Source: Misgurnus anguillicaudatus (taxonomy: Eukaryota > Chordata > Actinopteri > Cypriniformes > Cobitidae). Taken from it: a DNA stretch of 64,000 nt. The notes below the pieces were generated by a model. The model ran no database searches, was not told the DNA's origin, and saw only the letters and a program-made list of their open reading frames with translations. Shown piece after piece: positions 44,782 to 55,780 of this stretch (the first letter of the stretch is position 1; each line of letters begins with the position of its first letter). The stretch lies in contig NC_073339.2 in assembly GCF_027580225.2 (NCBI RefSeq), positions 38,492,501-38,556,500 on the forward strand, given 5' to 3'. The translations under genes were made by a program, and so were the position numbers.

Positions 44782-45026
44782 TTTCTCAATTGGAAGGCTG
44801 CAGCCTCCGGAGGTCAAATATGCAGGCTGCATACGTCATCAAGCCTGGTTTATTAAGGTAAACTGAGCATTACATTCGCAAGTCATAAGCATACTGCAAC
44901 AATTTACGATGAACTAAGTATAATAGTCAACTTTATAATTGTTAATATTCTGAAATAAGACAGTCTTGATGACGTATGCAGCTTAGAAATACGACATCCG
45001 GAGGCTGCAACCTTCAGATTGAGAAA
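44782..45026. mobile_element. palindromic MITE, TTTCTCAAT ends
   Basis: About 64-bp arms: TTTCTCAATTGGAAGGCTGC and CAGCCTCCGGAGGTC and GCTGCATACGTCATCAAG on the left are all mirrored on the right up to ATTGAGAAA. It lies inside 44143-45264. Confidence 0.8.
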
Positions 45027-45486
45027 TGGCTTCTGCCACGAGTTCCTCATCAGAAAGTTGTAACATGACTGCTTTTCTCCCTGATGCCTCAAAATGTTGA
45101 TCGTTTAGCGTTTTAAAGGTTTAGTTTTTAGTTTAGTTTTAAGGTTGGCGGTTCTTTTCCTTTGCGACAGTGCTGTGGCGCTTGTGGTCTCTAGGGGCGC
45201 TAGGCGTGAAAAATATATGTCTAGCGCCCCCTAGTGGCCAAAAAGTTCTGCGGTGTGCCTTTAAGATACAGTATCCTTTACTTCCATAAATGTGGAATTA
45301 TTAAATGGCTTTGCAATGTATCGCGTTACACTGTCAGTTTAGGAGCGCCATCTGATACTGTCTCGTTTATACAGGCGCTGCATCTCCCCCTTGTGTATTT
45401 TAAAGAGATGTGCAATCATTGCGGTGATCTGAAATCATTGCTATGAGGTCAAACAATTGCAATGATGGGACATTGTTTTTATTGTA

Positions 45487-45838
45487 GCTGTAAAAAGTGA
45501 AAAGTTGGATCCACATAAAAAAATACTTTGATATGTAACACCTAAAAAATGTTTTTGTATGTTTAGGTGAAAAAATATTTTTAAGTGGAAATTTTCAGTT
45601 GAGAAAACATACTTTTTTTAGGTGTTACCCATTGAAATAATTTTTGAGCCCACTTTTCACTTTTTACAGTGAAGTAACACTTGAAATTTAGAAAATTGAA
45701 GGCACTTTTTTAAAAAAGTACTTAAATTGGTGACACCAAAAATATTTAAACTTTTTTCAACAGACAACAAAAATATTTTAGGTGTTACCAATTTAAGAAT
45801 TTATTTTTAGGTTATTACTACTTTCACTTTTTACAGTG
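45487..45838. mobile_element. double MITE, CTGTAAAAAGTG ends
   Basis: The left end GCTGTAAAAAGTGAAAAGTT, an inner end CACTTTTTACAGTG near 45668 and the outer right end CTTTTTACAGTG at 45838, flanked by TA. It looks like a complete ~180-bp unit followed by a second right half. Confidence 0.7.
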
Positions 45839-45839
45839 T

Positions 45840-47098
45840 ATGTGTGTGCTTCCCAAGGTTAAATGTCCTCATTTGATTATATTGTCTTATTGATTACCTG
45901 GCCAGTTGACAGACACCTGCCGATCACCAATATCAATATACTGTACAGAAACCTTCAGCTGACACAAATAGTCTCGGCTTTGATAAAACATTTTCATTCT
46001 CTGATTAAATCTTGTATAAACTGAAAAAAAGTTTAGACGTTCAGATTCAGACGTTCAGTGTGAATCCATTAACATGTCCCCACACAACACTATCTAATGC
46101 ATATTCAAGGTGACTCAACCCTTCGGGGGTGTGCAAATTAGCAAATTATTTACATATGCCATTCATGTGCAAACAAAAGCAAAATTTACATCGGATTAAA
46201 TGCAGGAAATGACTCCAGTGACTGAAATCTCTCGATTTTGTATATATGCCACATATATTTATATTAAAATCCATTTTTCACGCCAGGTTTCAAGACTTTG
46301 ACAGGTAAATAAAGCCTTTTTTAACAGTTAAATTGATGGCGGAAGTTCGTGGGCTCCAGTTTATTTTCCGAGACAGCTTATTGGATATGATGGAGAACTG
46401 CTACTCCTGACCTTGCAAGTTTTCGATCTAGCTCGCTCTCTTCTAGTGTTTCATAATGTCTCTCGCTCACCCTCCCACTAATGTTTGCCAAGCGCTGGAA
46501 TATCTGGAGTTCCATTTGGCCTCCGTGCCTTATAATCCACATGGAAATAAAACTGTTAGTTAAAGTTAAAGTTCTTGCAGCTGTCTGCCAACGACTCAGA
46601 GAAATGGAAGAAGAAAGAGAATGGGTGTGGGTGTGTTAAGCGTGTCCCACTTGGCATTTCGATGGAGAGGAAAGCGAAAGAGAGATAAATAAGACACTTT
46701 GTGTAAATGTGTCTTGCTTCATATCTCCAAGCTAAAGGTCCCCGGGGGCTCGTCTGGAGAACGGTCAGAGTTCAGCGGGGTATTAGATTGTGTCATTGAC
46801 TGCAGGGGAATGCTGTCCCGTAATGCTCCTCTGTCAATGGCCAATCTATCACGCAGCACATTACACAAATAAAGTTACAGAACTCCATACAGTTTTTGGC
46901 ACTAAAGAATTGTTTCTTGTGTACACTTTACATAAAGTACTTATGCTACACACTGAGAGTGTAAATTATGCTTGACTCTTGCCTGAATGCCTACTGTGGG
47001 TATAGTAAAAAAATATGTTGATGCAGAAATTTTAGGATATAGAGTTCTCTAAAATGATTATAATGACTGATCTAAACTACAGTATTAGCAGTGGCGGC
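45840..47098. other. unique-looking DNA with a candidate regulatory block
   Basis: The part 46330-46870 is complex, lacks repeat ends and has a moderate CpG level (TCCGAGACAGC, GATCTAGCTCGCTCTC, TCCCCGGGGGCTCGTCTGG). No exon is recognised. It could be conserved non-coding DNA; this is not testable here. Confidence 0.25.
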
Positions 47099-47375
47099 TC
47101 GTGACTGCTCTTCTGAGGGGCGCAAATTCAAAATAAGTGCTCAGAGTGTCATGTGTGTTTTCAAAATATGTGTTTGTTGCGTCATGTGCATCACGTGTTT
47201 TGTCAAAATAAGTGCCTGCTGCACACGCATCAAAACCGTTTGATAAAAGAGACGCTCACATTTACAAAATACTCGCAAGACACTCCCTTAACAGTAAACT
47301 CTGATTAAGCATGAGATTATGCAAGTATCTGGCAAACGCGAGCATCATAAACCCTTTAGATGCGTCTGTCTATGC
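47099..47375 (-). mobile_element. fold-back element fragment, CAGTGGCGGCTCG end
   Basis: CAGTGGCGGCTCGTGACTGC is the inverse of the right end of 52026-52479. The homology continues through AGTGCCTGCTGCACACGC and CACTCCCTTAACAG to about 47375, covering roughly 60 percent of the element in reverse orientation. Confidence 0.65.
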
Positions 47376-48559
47376 AGAATAATATATGCAGACCTGGTAC
47401 AAGTTCATATTCAAGTGTTATTGAAGATGTCACAATGTCGTTAAACACCACCAACACAGTTAATAAAGTTTGCGAATGTAAAATGTACAGCACATATTTA
47501 CATTTGAGAGTGCACATCTGCTTAGTGTTTTACTTAAGATCTCCATTGGGGTCATAATGTACATATTGTATCCACCCACCTTCACTGAGTTTCAGAGTTT
47601 TCATTTGACAGATCATAGTAACAACATGTGTCCGTATCCAAAAGGTTATAAACAATCTGAAAGATTGAAAAATCTTCTAATTTACTGTTCAATGCGAGAA
47701 AATGACAACATGGCTTCAAACAAAGTGAGCACTTGAAGTTTGGGTGATCTAACCCTTTAATGTTTACCAAGTTAGTCACAAATTCCTTGAACAATAACCA
47801 AAGTATTGTGTCCTTGAGGGGCTTGTTGATAAAAAAACTCTTTTTACACTCATATATTGGTGTTCGTGGCCTTGGACAAGCTCTGAGATATTTTATTTCA
47901 AAACAACTGTTCAAACCCACTCGACCCCAACCAATTAACACTATGTTCCCCTCACAACACACACAAACACAGGCAGATGTTTACAGTGCACTGACAATTT
48001 AAGCTATGGCAAGAATGTGTGATCTGTTTGAGACGAACTGCTCGGCGTTCTTCAAACATTCGATAATTAGCGATGACAGTGTTTTAGAAATACTGGAACT
48101 GAATTATTTTGATTTAACCTTCTTGAACATTTTTACAACAGTAGAAATGGACAGCAAATGGAGCAAAATAATAGACTTTGCAATTAGCATGTGTCTTTCG
48201 TTGCACACAGTGTACTTGTTTATTTTTTCGGTTTTATGGTTCAGTTTGACCTCTTCCCAGAATGCACTGGGGCTCGATTCGCTCGAATAATGGGTGGATG
48301 CATTGCTGTATTTACACTGATGTGGTTAATCTCGTTGCTATATTCAAAAATTTGCTGTCTTGAGATGTAGGGGCGAGTTTTTTTTACTTAAAAACGATCA
48401 GTTGATTGTTACCACTGTGTTATGAACCTGAAGGTGACAGTGACAGGTTTTTGATTTATAATGCAAGACTCTATGAAAATAATATATGTACTTATGTTTA
48501 ATTAGTTTAATGATGTTTCTGAGAAGTGCACTTTGTTCCATTTTGAAAAACGTTCTACT
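47376..48559. other. spacer with a TTAA-family end
   Basis: CACCC-containing end (TTTGGGTGATCTAACCCTTTAA inverse type) at 47740-47761 marks a degraded TTAA-type MITE running left. A 94-codon plus frame at 48006-48290 and a 126-codon minus frame at 47582-47962 have no recognisable domain and I do not call them genes. Confidence 0.4.
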
Positions 48560-48654
48560 TAAAGGCGGAGTCCACGATGTTTGAAAAACGCTTTGGAAAA
48601 AGAGACGTGCCGACTACCAAAACACACTTATAGCCAATCAGGAGTAAGGAGCGT
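48560..48654. mobile_element. MITE fragment, AAAGGCGGAGTCCAC family
   Basis: About 95 bases match the left part of 15330-15574, nearly identical through GAGCGTG. It is then cut where the hAT-type element 48663-51138 begins. Confidence 0.75.
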
Positions 48655-48723
48655 GATGTGAACAGTGGCGGAGCCAGAGGGGTGTCCAGGGTGGCACTGG
48701 ACACCCTTGACATGTCACTGGCC

Positions 48724-49585
48724 CAGAGATGTATAAAGTACTAGGGACCCAGACTTGAGTAAAAGTACAAGTGCTCTATCAAAAAAGTGACTTGAGTAGA
48801 AGTTGAAGTGCTCTTTAAGCACAGCACTTGAGTGGAAGTACTAAAGTATTAAACATGTTTTGTACTTAAGTATTAAAAGTAGTTTATTTTAAAATATACT
48901 ACTCAAGTACTGAAAGTAAAAGTACAAGTATTGTGTAATATAGTTATTAAAGAAAACAGTCAAAAGTTTGAATATAATATTGTTTATATTATTTCAAATG
49001 TTTAAGCTAAAGGACACTCACAATTCCTTTGGCTGTAGCAGGAGTACAAGGACATGAATGTTCAGATAACTGATATGGAGATAGAGAATTCAGAATTAAT
49101 GAAATATTAGTCGATATAATGGTAATAGGTAAAGGTAAAAGGTGTTTCAATGTATTTAGGTTTCCTTTCGCGCACACTCGCCCTTTCTCGCGCATTCTCT
49201 CGGTCTTTCTCGCGCACTTTGGTTCTCTCTTCGCTTCACATCTGTCCATAACCCCGGCTAATATTTGTGAGTGAGAGGGAGGGAGGGGTCCGCCCTTTAC
49301 TTTCTCCGATTGGTTTATACCACGATCTGTGTGTGTTTAATGTGTATCACCGCTCCGGCAGAGATAATGTGGGTTTGGAATGATTCGTAACATTTGATTG
49401 TAACGAGTAACTATGCAGCACATAAAAAATGTATCGGAGTAAAAGTATTAAACTCATCGAAAATATGTACTGAAGTAAAAGTGGAAGTAGGAGAAAAAAA
49501 TAATACTTCAGTAAAGTACAGATACTGTCTTTTAGTACTTAAGTACAGTAGTGAAGTAGTTCTACTTCGTTACTATACATCTCTG
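48724..49585. mobile_element. hAT-type MITE with 8-bp duplication CACTGGCC
   Basis: Ends CAGAGATGTATAAAGTACT and TACTATACATCTCTG. CACTGGCC is present exactly at 48716-48723 and 49586-49593. The subterminal regions carry many AAGTACTTAAG-like words. It is younger than 48663-51138, which it interrupts. Confidence 0.9.
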
Positions 49586-50605
49586 CACTGGCCACCCCGT
49601 GTGCCACCCCAAATTTAATGCGCTACTTTTACTTAATCGCTATGTTTATTTTCGACGTGCGACAGCGCAGCACATTGTTAAAAACAAACATTATGAATAT
49701 TAACCCTCCCTGCGGTCGCGGCGCAAACTCTTTATTTTTCAATCACTGCGCAAAGAGACTTGGATTACTCTGCTGATTTTGGACATTCAGATATGATTTA
49801 TACATCATTTAAAACGTTCAAGTGGCATTTTTTGTGTGTCTATAAAACTGAATGTTGTGCTTTTCACAAAATTAAGAAAATATACATAATGCGCGTTCTG
49901 TTATCTCTCCACCAGTGACGTCTTTTCAAAAACGCGTCAGAAAAATTACTGTAACTTAACGAATACTTTTCATACCATCAGAAGATAAATGTCATGTCTA
50001 CATAATGCTTGGAATCTTTAAAATGATGTAAGTGAAGTCGTTCATTTTGCTAATACTACATGATTTATTTTCACTGTATATGCTGGAAGTGTGGTAATTG
50101 TCTTGTGGACTGAATCTAAGATTGCCAATTCTTTTTACAACAAAAACCCAGCACCATGTTTTCATTCTTGACGTGATCTTTATAGGCTACTGTTACGATA
50201 GTTAATTCGACTTGATTGCCACATTGAACTTGAAAGCGCGACGCGCATATCCGATAGTGCGCGTGCACAACCAGAGCTTAAACGACTTCATATTCGCGTC
50301 TTTTTGGCTTAAACTGACAAATGCTCATATGTCAAAATAGCTGTCTTGGTGATTTTCATACTAAACATTTGGTTACTGTACGTCTTAAACGAATAAAGAT
50401 TTTATTGCATTCGGTCTAAGCCTAACCTGTTGAAGTCTCTCTGTCATTAAAGTTAATTAAATATCAAAAGAAAAAAGAAAACTTTTGCATCTTCTGTATC
50501 TTCGTAAAGAAAGATTAATCGAAACATCCTTTGTGTTGGAGCTCTGCTATTTGAAGTAAGTTTAAGGTTTATCATGGAGTTTAGATTTCCTGATCTTTTG
50601 CTTCA

Positions 50606-50932
50606 TTAAAGGGATAGTTCACAAAATGAAAATTCTGTCATCATTTTTACATCCTTATGTTGTTCTAAACCTGTACGAATTTCTTTTTTCTTATGAACAC
50701 AAAAGAAGATATTTTGATAAATGATGGTATGCACACAGCTGTTAACCATTGACTTCCATAGTAGGAATAAAAACAACATAATGGAATTCAATGGATATAC
50801 CATTAATTGTGTGCTTACCATCATTTATCAAAATATCTTCTTTTGTGTTTATTAAAATAAAATACAGGTTTAGAACAACATAAGGGTGAGTAAATGATGA
50901 CAGAATTTTCATTTTTGGGTGAATCCCTTTAA
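50606..50932. mobile_element. TTAA-flanked palindromic MITE
   Basis: TTAAAGGGATAGTTCAC at the left, GTGAATCCCTTTAA at the right. Arms of roughly 140 bp remain complementary (TTTTGATAAATGATGGTA and its inverse). TTAA at both ends. 327 bp, inside 48663-51138. The family is abundant in cyprinids. Confidence 0.88.
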
Positions 50933-51146
50933 CAGACAGTAAATGAGATGTAAGAAATACAGTAGAAAGATTTAAAATTCACACTTATTATGTTTACATC
51001 TAATGCGATCAAAAGATTAATTTATGCTTTCTTGATACATGGTTACATGTCATTTTCTTTTATGGACTATGGACCCCCTAAAGTAGCTTTGGCCACCCCC
51101 TGGCCACCCCTTTAAAAAAAATTCTAGTTCCGCCACTGCATGTGAA

Positions 51147-51310
51147 CTATGTGCATCATGTGTTTTGTCAAAATAAGTGCCTGCTGCACATGTGTCAAAA
51201 CCGTTTATGATCAAAGAGACGCTCACGTTCACAAAATACATGCAAGACACTCCCTTAACAGGAAACTCTGATTACGCATGAGATTATGCGAGTATCTGGC
51301 AAACGCGAGC
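51147..51310 (-). mobile_element. fold-back element fragment
   Basis: GCATCATGTGTTTTGTCAAA to GGCAAACGCGAGCG match 47185-47338 and, inverted, 52215-52370. Same element family as 35007-35446. Confidence 0.65.
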
Positions 51311-52025
51311 GAAAACATTTTAGTAAAATAAACATTACTGGATTAACAACAATGGTTAACAGAATTTGAATAAAAATCCAGAAACGATTCTGATTACCAA
51401 TTAGCGCGTTGTGCACCGCCATGCCAAAGTGTTTTCGTTGTGTAATGCACACTGCCAACGACTAGCAACGACTGGTGGAGCGTCAGGATCTCGTTTATTT
51501 CAAATGGAAGCCTTTCTATTTCCAGCAACATGAGTGACGGTGACTATTGTCGACAGGAATGTCGGCATGTTCAGCTACGCATCAAAGGTAAGAAAAGTTC
51601 GACTTTATGCAAATGCCGAGCGACTTTCGCAAACAACAACCAATGAGAATAAAGCATTGGAGTTCACATCATCCATCTTTCGTCAGTTACTGAGAGGATG
51701 GTTACTCTTTAGTTTATAGTTAGGACCGCCGAAATTGTGTACTGTGACAGTAGGAATTGAATTAGATGAAGTCAAAGTTGAATAGAGCCGCGTTACCACT
51801 TTCAATAAAGCTAGCCTCTCTTCTATTTCATTGGATAACTCCTCTCCCAGGGTCTTGCTGGATAGTAAAGTGTCCATTGAATGAGCACTTCGGGATTTTG
51901 TTGAAAGTAATAGGGCATCCTGGTACTTTCCGCCCACTGTTTTTCAAATACGATGAATTCGGATATATTACTCACCTTGTCTGCTTTTCGCCTACTTTGT
52001 AGTTTGGAGGGCGGTTTTGGACACT
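51311..52025. other. unique-looking DNA with weak exon-like signals on both strands
   Basis: Plus strand: an ATG at 51530 opens 19 codons (MSDGDYCRQECRHVQLRIK) and ends at AAAG followed by GTAAGA (51588). Minus strand: a coding-like stretch ECPKPPSKLQSRRKADK ends at AAG followed by GTGAGT (51975). CpG content is raised between 51395 and 51640. Neither peptide is recognised. These could be first exons of a gene or parts of an unlisted transposon. Confidence 0.25.
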
Positions 52026-52479
52026 CAGTGGCGGCCAATGACTTTTTTTCGAGGGTGCTCGATGCGAAGTTCGTCACAACATGTATGTAGCCTTCATATG
52101 TGTGGTTCGTAATTTCAAAATATGTGTTCTGCGCGTCAAGTGATCCTGTGCATCACCAAAATAAGTGCCTGCTGCAGACGCGTCTAAAGGGTTTATGATA
52201 AAAGAGGCGCTCGCATTTGCCATATACTCGCATAATCTCATGCGTAATCACAGTTTACTGTTAAGGGAGTGTCTTGCGTAAATTTTGTGAACGTGAACTC
52301 TTTTATCATAAACAGTTTTGGCGCGTGTGCAGCAGGCACTTATTTTGACAAAACACGTGATGCACATGGTTTACAAGATGCAACAAACACATATTTTGGA
52401 AACCAAGCAACACACATGACACTCCGAACACATATTTTGAATTCGCGTCGCTCAGAAGAGCAGTCACGAGCCGCCACTG
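52026..52479. mobile_element. fold-back element, CAGTGGCGG ends, complete copy
   Basis: CAGTGGCGGCCAATG at the left, CGAGCCGCCACTG at the right. The body folds: TTATGATAAAAGAGGCGCTC near 52194 against AACTCTTTTATCATAAAC near 52296, and GTGCCTGCTGCAGACGCG against CGCGTGTGCAGCAGGCAC. Homologous to 35007-35446. No exact 8-bp duplication seen. The ends resemble the hAT-type element at 48663-51138. Confidence 0.75.
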
Positions 52480-52830
52480 GAGCCGGTACATTTACGGTTT
52501 TATTTTCCACTTTGGGCTTCAGTATGCAATGCAAATAGCAGGTATGTTGTAAAGGGTGATCTTTGTTTGCTTCGCTCAAATAACGTGTATTACCAGAAAG
52601 AAACTTGTAGCCAGGCAACAGATGAGTGACCAATCTTGTGCGGCGGCGACGTCACTACCGCACTGGTAAGAATTTCAGGCTGAAAACGGTTTGTAATCGT
52701 GTCGTGCCGAACCAGGCTCAGGTGGTAACTTAACTGTAACTGTTCCTTACCTTTCTTAAAACGGTTCAGCCTGACTTTACCTCAGAAGAGTTTCTTTGCT
52801 AAGAATCTGACAACAACACCTCACTTAAGT
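52480..52830 (+). promoter_or_regulatory. possible promoter: CCAAT, CRE and splice donor
   Basis: GACCAATC (52629), GCGGCGGCGACGTCAC (52640-52655, containing a full CRE-like GACGTCAC) and CGCACTG followed by GTAAGA (52666) occur within 45 bases of a CpG-rich patch. That is the order of a TATA-less promoter with a short first exon. No coding sequence is seen downstream and no transcript evidence exists. Confidence 0.3.
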
Positions 52831-52959
52831 TGAATAAAAGAAAGCTTGTGATTCATCTATTCTCTGCGCTCGGGTCAGTTAATACAGGCCGCTGTTATCT
52901 CTGTCGCCCAGACCATAAAGACAAATTAGCAAAGGGCCAAAGAGACACATGCATACAGA

Positions 52960-52962
<3 letters not shown>

Positions 52963-53000
<38 letters not shown>
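52963..53000. repeat. (GA)n microsatellite
   Basis: About 19 uninterrupted dinucleotide units, followed by TGAGAGAGGG. Confidence 0.95.
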
Positions 53001-53003
<3 letters not shown>

Positions 53004-53142
53004 GAGAGGGCCTGTCTAACATAACATTATTTATCTCTCTCTAAATTATCAACGCAGACACAGCATCTGTTTAGACAGCAAGAGGGATAGAGAAAACAAT
53101 GCTTACTGTCTAACTCTTTATGTTGAAGATTGTTAAGTAAAC

Positions 53143-53146
<4 letters not shown>

Positions 53147-53200
<54 letters not shown>
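53147..53200. repeat. (GA)n microsatellite
   Basis: About 27 uninterrupted units. A repeated E-R peptide frame across it is an artefact. Confidence 0.95.
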
Positions 53201-53206
<6 letters not shown>

Positions 53207-53890
53207 AAGTTCTTCACATTGTGTTTCTCCATGTTGTCGAGAGCCTGTTTATTTCATTACTTGCCTACCGGGAGAAACTGACAATCACGCAGGCGAACAC
53301 AAACAAACGAGATGTTCGTACGCCGTTCCGATTGTATTCCGCTGTTTATAGCCATTGTACATGACTGTCTCATAGGCGTGATTGAAGATAATTGGATGTT
53401 TATTGGTATGATGTAGTGAACCGCACGCTGATGTACGCTTTCATACGAGGTGTATAACACTTGTAACACGAGTCCCACGTCAACCAGGGTGTTAATAATT
53501 ATGGGCCCAGCATGGCAGCGTCATCCGGGACCGGGAGCAGTGAATTAATTCTCTCAGAAGGGGGTTGCTATAACATAAACACACTGAGATAGGACAGGTG
53601 TGAACAGACCAGGACATGTCTAAATGTCTGTGATCCTTATTGCCCACAATAATGAGGGGCTTTTATTCCTGCTGTGTTGTTGTGGTGGCTTAAATATAAG
53701 CATTTTTAACCAGATGCTTTTTCTTTTGCTCAGAGATTTCTCTTTTATAGCTCAGGAGATTTGATGAAGTTTGGGTATCATTATGGTATCACCTTAGTCT
53801 CAAATGTTTCTCCTAAAATTGCTTAGGAGAAATACAAAAAGAAAAAAATGCATTTAAATACTTTAAATAAAACGAATGTAGATTTTAAAA

Positions 53891-53948
53891 TACATTTACG
53901 CATTTGGCAGACGCTTTTGTCCTAAGTGACCTAAAGGTCTACATTTTA
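53891..53948 (-). mobile_element. SINE/L2 3' tail fragment
   Basis: TTTACGCATTTGGCAGACGC followed by TTTTGTCCTAAGTGACCT is the inverse of the conserved cyprinid SINE tail. The head is missing. Confidence 0.7.
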
Positions 53949-54755
53949 GACTTATGAGGTGTCATGAAACATTTTGATAAAAAAAGTAAATGCAAAGTAA
54001 GATTATCAAAATAAGAAGCATACAGTTACAAACATCTCTTCATGTACTATTTTGCACATAATTTCAAATGACATCATACAAACCAATTTTTTTGTTTTTT
54101 CCACATTTAAGAGGAAAAATTTAATTACCGCAATGTGTCCATGACTGGGTTTGGGTTCTTTGACATGGAAATATTTATAATTAAAAAAATCTAAAAAATA
54201 AAAAGCTTCAGTGCATGTTATACTATAAACATTTACAGTAAAGAAACATGTGGTACTTGGTGATCATTGGTAAATGTAGAGACAATAATAAGGAATATAA
54301 ATGTGTCCAAGACCAATTTTCTCATCCTCCGCAACAATTTTCAATTATTGTTTAAGCCCTCAAGGAACTAACATGAAAAAAAAATGTTGGAAGGGACATA
54401 ATTGACTGTGACACTCAAGATGGCTACCAGGTAAGTTGTTCTTATTTTTTCTCTCCAGATAAAAGTTGAAATTTTGTTTGTCATAGTACATAGACAACTT
54501 TTTAGTTCTCATTACCGAACATGAGTTTGTAAATGCATATATTTAATGTAATATCATGTTGCAGTAATGATAATATTTGATAATGATAATCTAAAAAATG
54601 TAAATAATTCTATAGGAAATATTTTTTAAATCCTAAAAATAATGGTTATAGTAAGTTCAGACCTTAATCTTATATATGCAAAAAAATTGGCTTTAAGGGC
54701 TTTTTAAAAATTCTGATGCTGGACACCTTCTTAATCTGGATTTAGACTAGACTAA
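53949..54755. other. AT-rich spacer, nothing recognised
   Basis: No repeat ends, tandem arrays or exon-like frames. The words CATGTACTATTTTGCAC and ATGACATCATACAAACC are unassigned. Confidence 0.3.
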
Positions 54756-54841
54756 AAGGTGCATAATAGTACACATTGGTACCTTAGAGGTACATATAGG
54801 TACCTCAAAGGTACATATCTGTACCAAAACGTTTGTACCTT
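54756..54841. repeat. GGTACATAT-type short repeat, MITE scrap
   Basis: Five GGTAC words in 80 bases (TTGGTACC, AGGTACATATAGGTACCTC, AAGGTACATATCTGTACC). It resembles the interior of the 20455-20663 family. No ends. Confidence 0.45.
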
Positions 54842-55049
54842 GAACACAAAATAATGACAACGAGAGTCCACGAACACAAAATAATTTAAAATCTTAAGAT
54901 TTGGCAATCTGAATTCAGTTTGGGACATTGTTGAGATATCTTCTGAAACTCTAATTAAGACAGTTGTGAGATTTCTGATTTAATACAAACAAAAATTTTC
55001 ATTTGCTCTGAGTTTAATCTCAATAATGTCTAAGAGAAATAATTAAGAT

Positions 55050-55620
55050 ATTAAAGATATCGCCTGCGAGTTTTCTTTATTATGGGTATACCCAGGGTGA
55101 GTTGATTTTCCATCATACACCGCTGGGACTGCACAGCATGCCACTGTGAGATCCAGTCACCTAATCGGCTTACATAAATGCTGAATGTGTATAACTGGAT
55201 ATATGCCTGGTTATAATTCTATTCTCCATAGTTAGATTAACAACCGCTGCACTACCGGGATCACTTGAAAATATAAAAGTCTCTCTTAAATAAAATTCTG
55301 CCTGCGGAAAGCAGCAGCATTCATTGCGCTGGTTTCGTTAAATGGGTACGATATATAACTCACCCAATTTGCATAGAAACAGGGTTTGAAATGAACACCC
55401 GGTTATTATTCACAGATTGTTCTTTTACCGTGCAGGTCATCAGCAGTATATCAGCCCGATAATATCTTTGACTAAAGCCTGAAAAATATCTTGAGCGCAA
55501 ATGCTTGTGAGATTAGTAATATTGCCAGTTCCTGCAGAATTTGCATAAAACATAAATATTGAGCGACAGATGAGATTTTTAAGGAACAGGAAGATGAAAA
55601 AAGAGAAGATTGGAAACAGG
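55050..55620. promoter_or_regulatory. candidate enhancer-like block with two POU octamers
   Basis: Complex, repeat-free DNA. Exact octamers ATTTGCAT lie at 55367-55374 and 55539-55546, both on the plus strand, 172 bp apart. TTCGTTAAATGGG and TTATTATTCACAGATTGTTC (SOX-like ATTGTTC) lie near. This is typical of neural or stem-cell enhancers, but chance is possible. Conservation is not testable here. Confidence 0.3.
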
Positions 55621-55628
55621 TTGCCAGT

Positions 55629-55780
55629 CATTATTAAAAATAAATAATAATAATAATAATAATAATGATATTATGTCATTTTTAAAATAAATAAATAATA
55701 ATAATAATAATATAGCCCAACAACAACAACAATAATAATAGTAATAATAATATTATAACAATTATATTACTATAATAACA
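55629..55780. repeat. (AAT)n compound microsatellite
   Basis: Runs of ATA/AAT trinucleotides at 55643-55667, 55690-55710 and 55728-55750, with a CAACAACAACAAC patch at 55720. Confidence 0.9.

Larger units (their letters stand above)
44143..45264. mobile_element. 1.1-kb TTAA-flanked DNA transposon with nested MITE
   Basis: The left end TTAAAGCGACACC and right end GGTGTGCCTTTAA are inverted with TTAA on both sides. Interior landmarks include CTGACGGGGTCTGTATCGCT, a tRNA-like B box at 44477 and the palindrome TCTAGCGCCCCCTAGTGGCC near 45220. A separate palindromic MITE occupies 44782-45026. A 131-codon frame (44461-44856) crosses both and is not credible. Confidence 0.7.
48663..51138. mobile_element. 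2.5-kb hAT-type element, host to nested MITEs
   Basis: CAGTGGCGGAGCCAGAG at the left; TAGTTCCGCCACTG at the right. GATGTGAA (48655-48662) and CATGTGAA (51139-51146) form an 8-bp duplication with one mismatch. Both ends carry CCACCCC/CACCCC-rich subterminal words. Two younger elements sit inside (48724-49585, 50606-50932). The remaining ~1.3 kb has CpG-rich patches but no transposase frame. Confidence 0.75.
52831..53890. other. unique-looking DNA with two (GA)n tracts
   Basis: Complex sequence around 52840-52930 and 53210-53620 (for example CCGGGACCGGGAGCAGTG at 53528) looks like conserved non-coding DNA. The tracts at 52963-53000 and 53147-53200 are simple repeats. No exon is recognised. Confidence 0.25.

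Noticed and set aside
44461..44856. 131-codon plus frame
   Set aside because: It crosses from one transposon into a nested palindromic MITE. Low-complexity start, no domain.
47582..48290. 126-codon minus frame and 94-codon plus frame
   Set aside because: Part of the minus frame reads through a degraded TTAA MITE end. Neither has a recognisable domain or convincing splice context.
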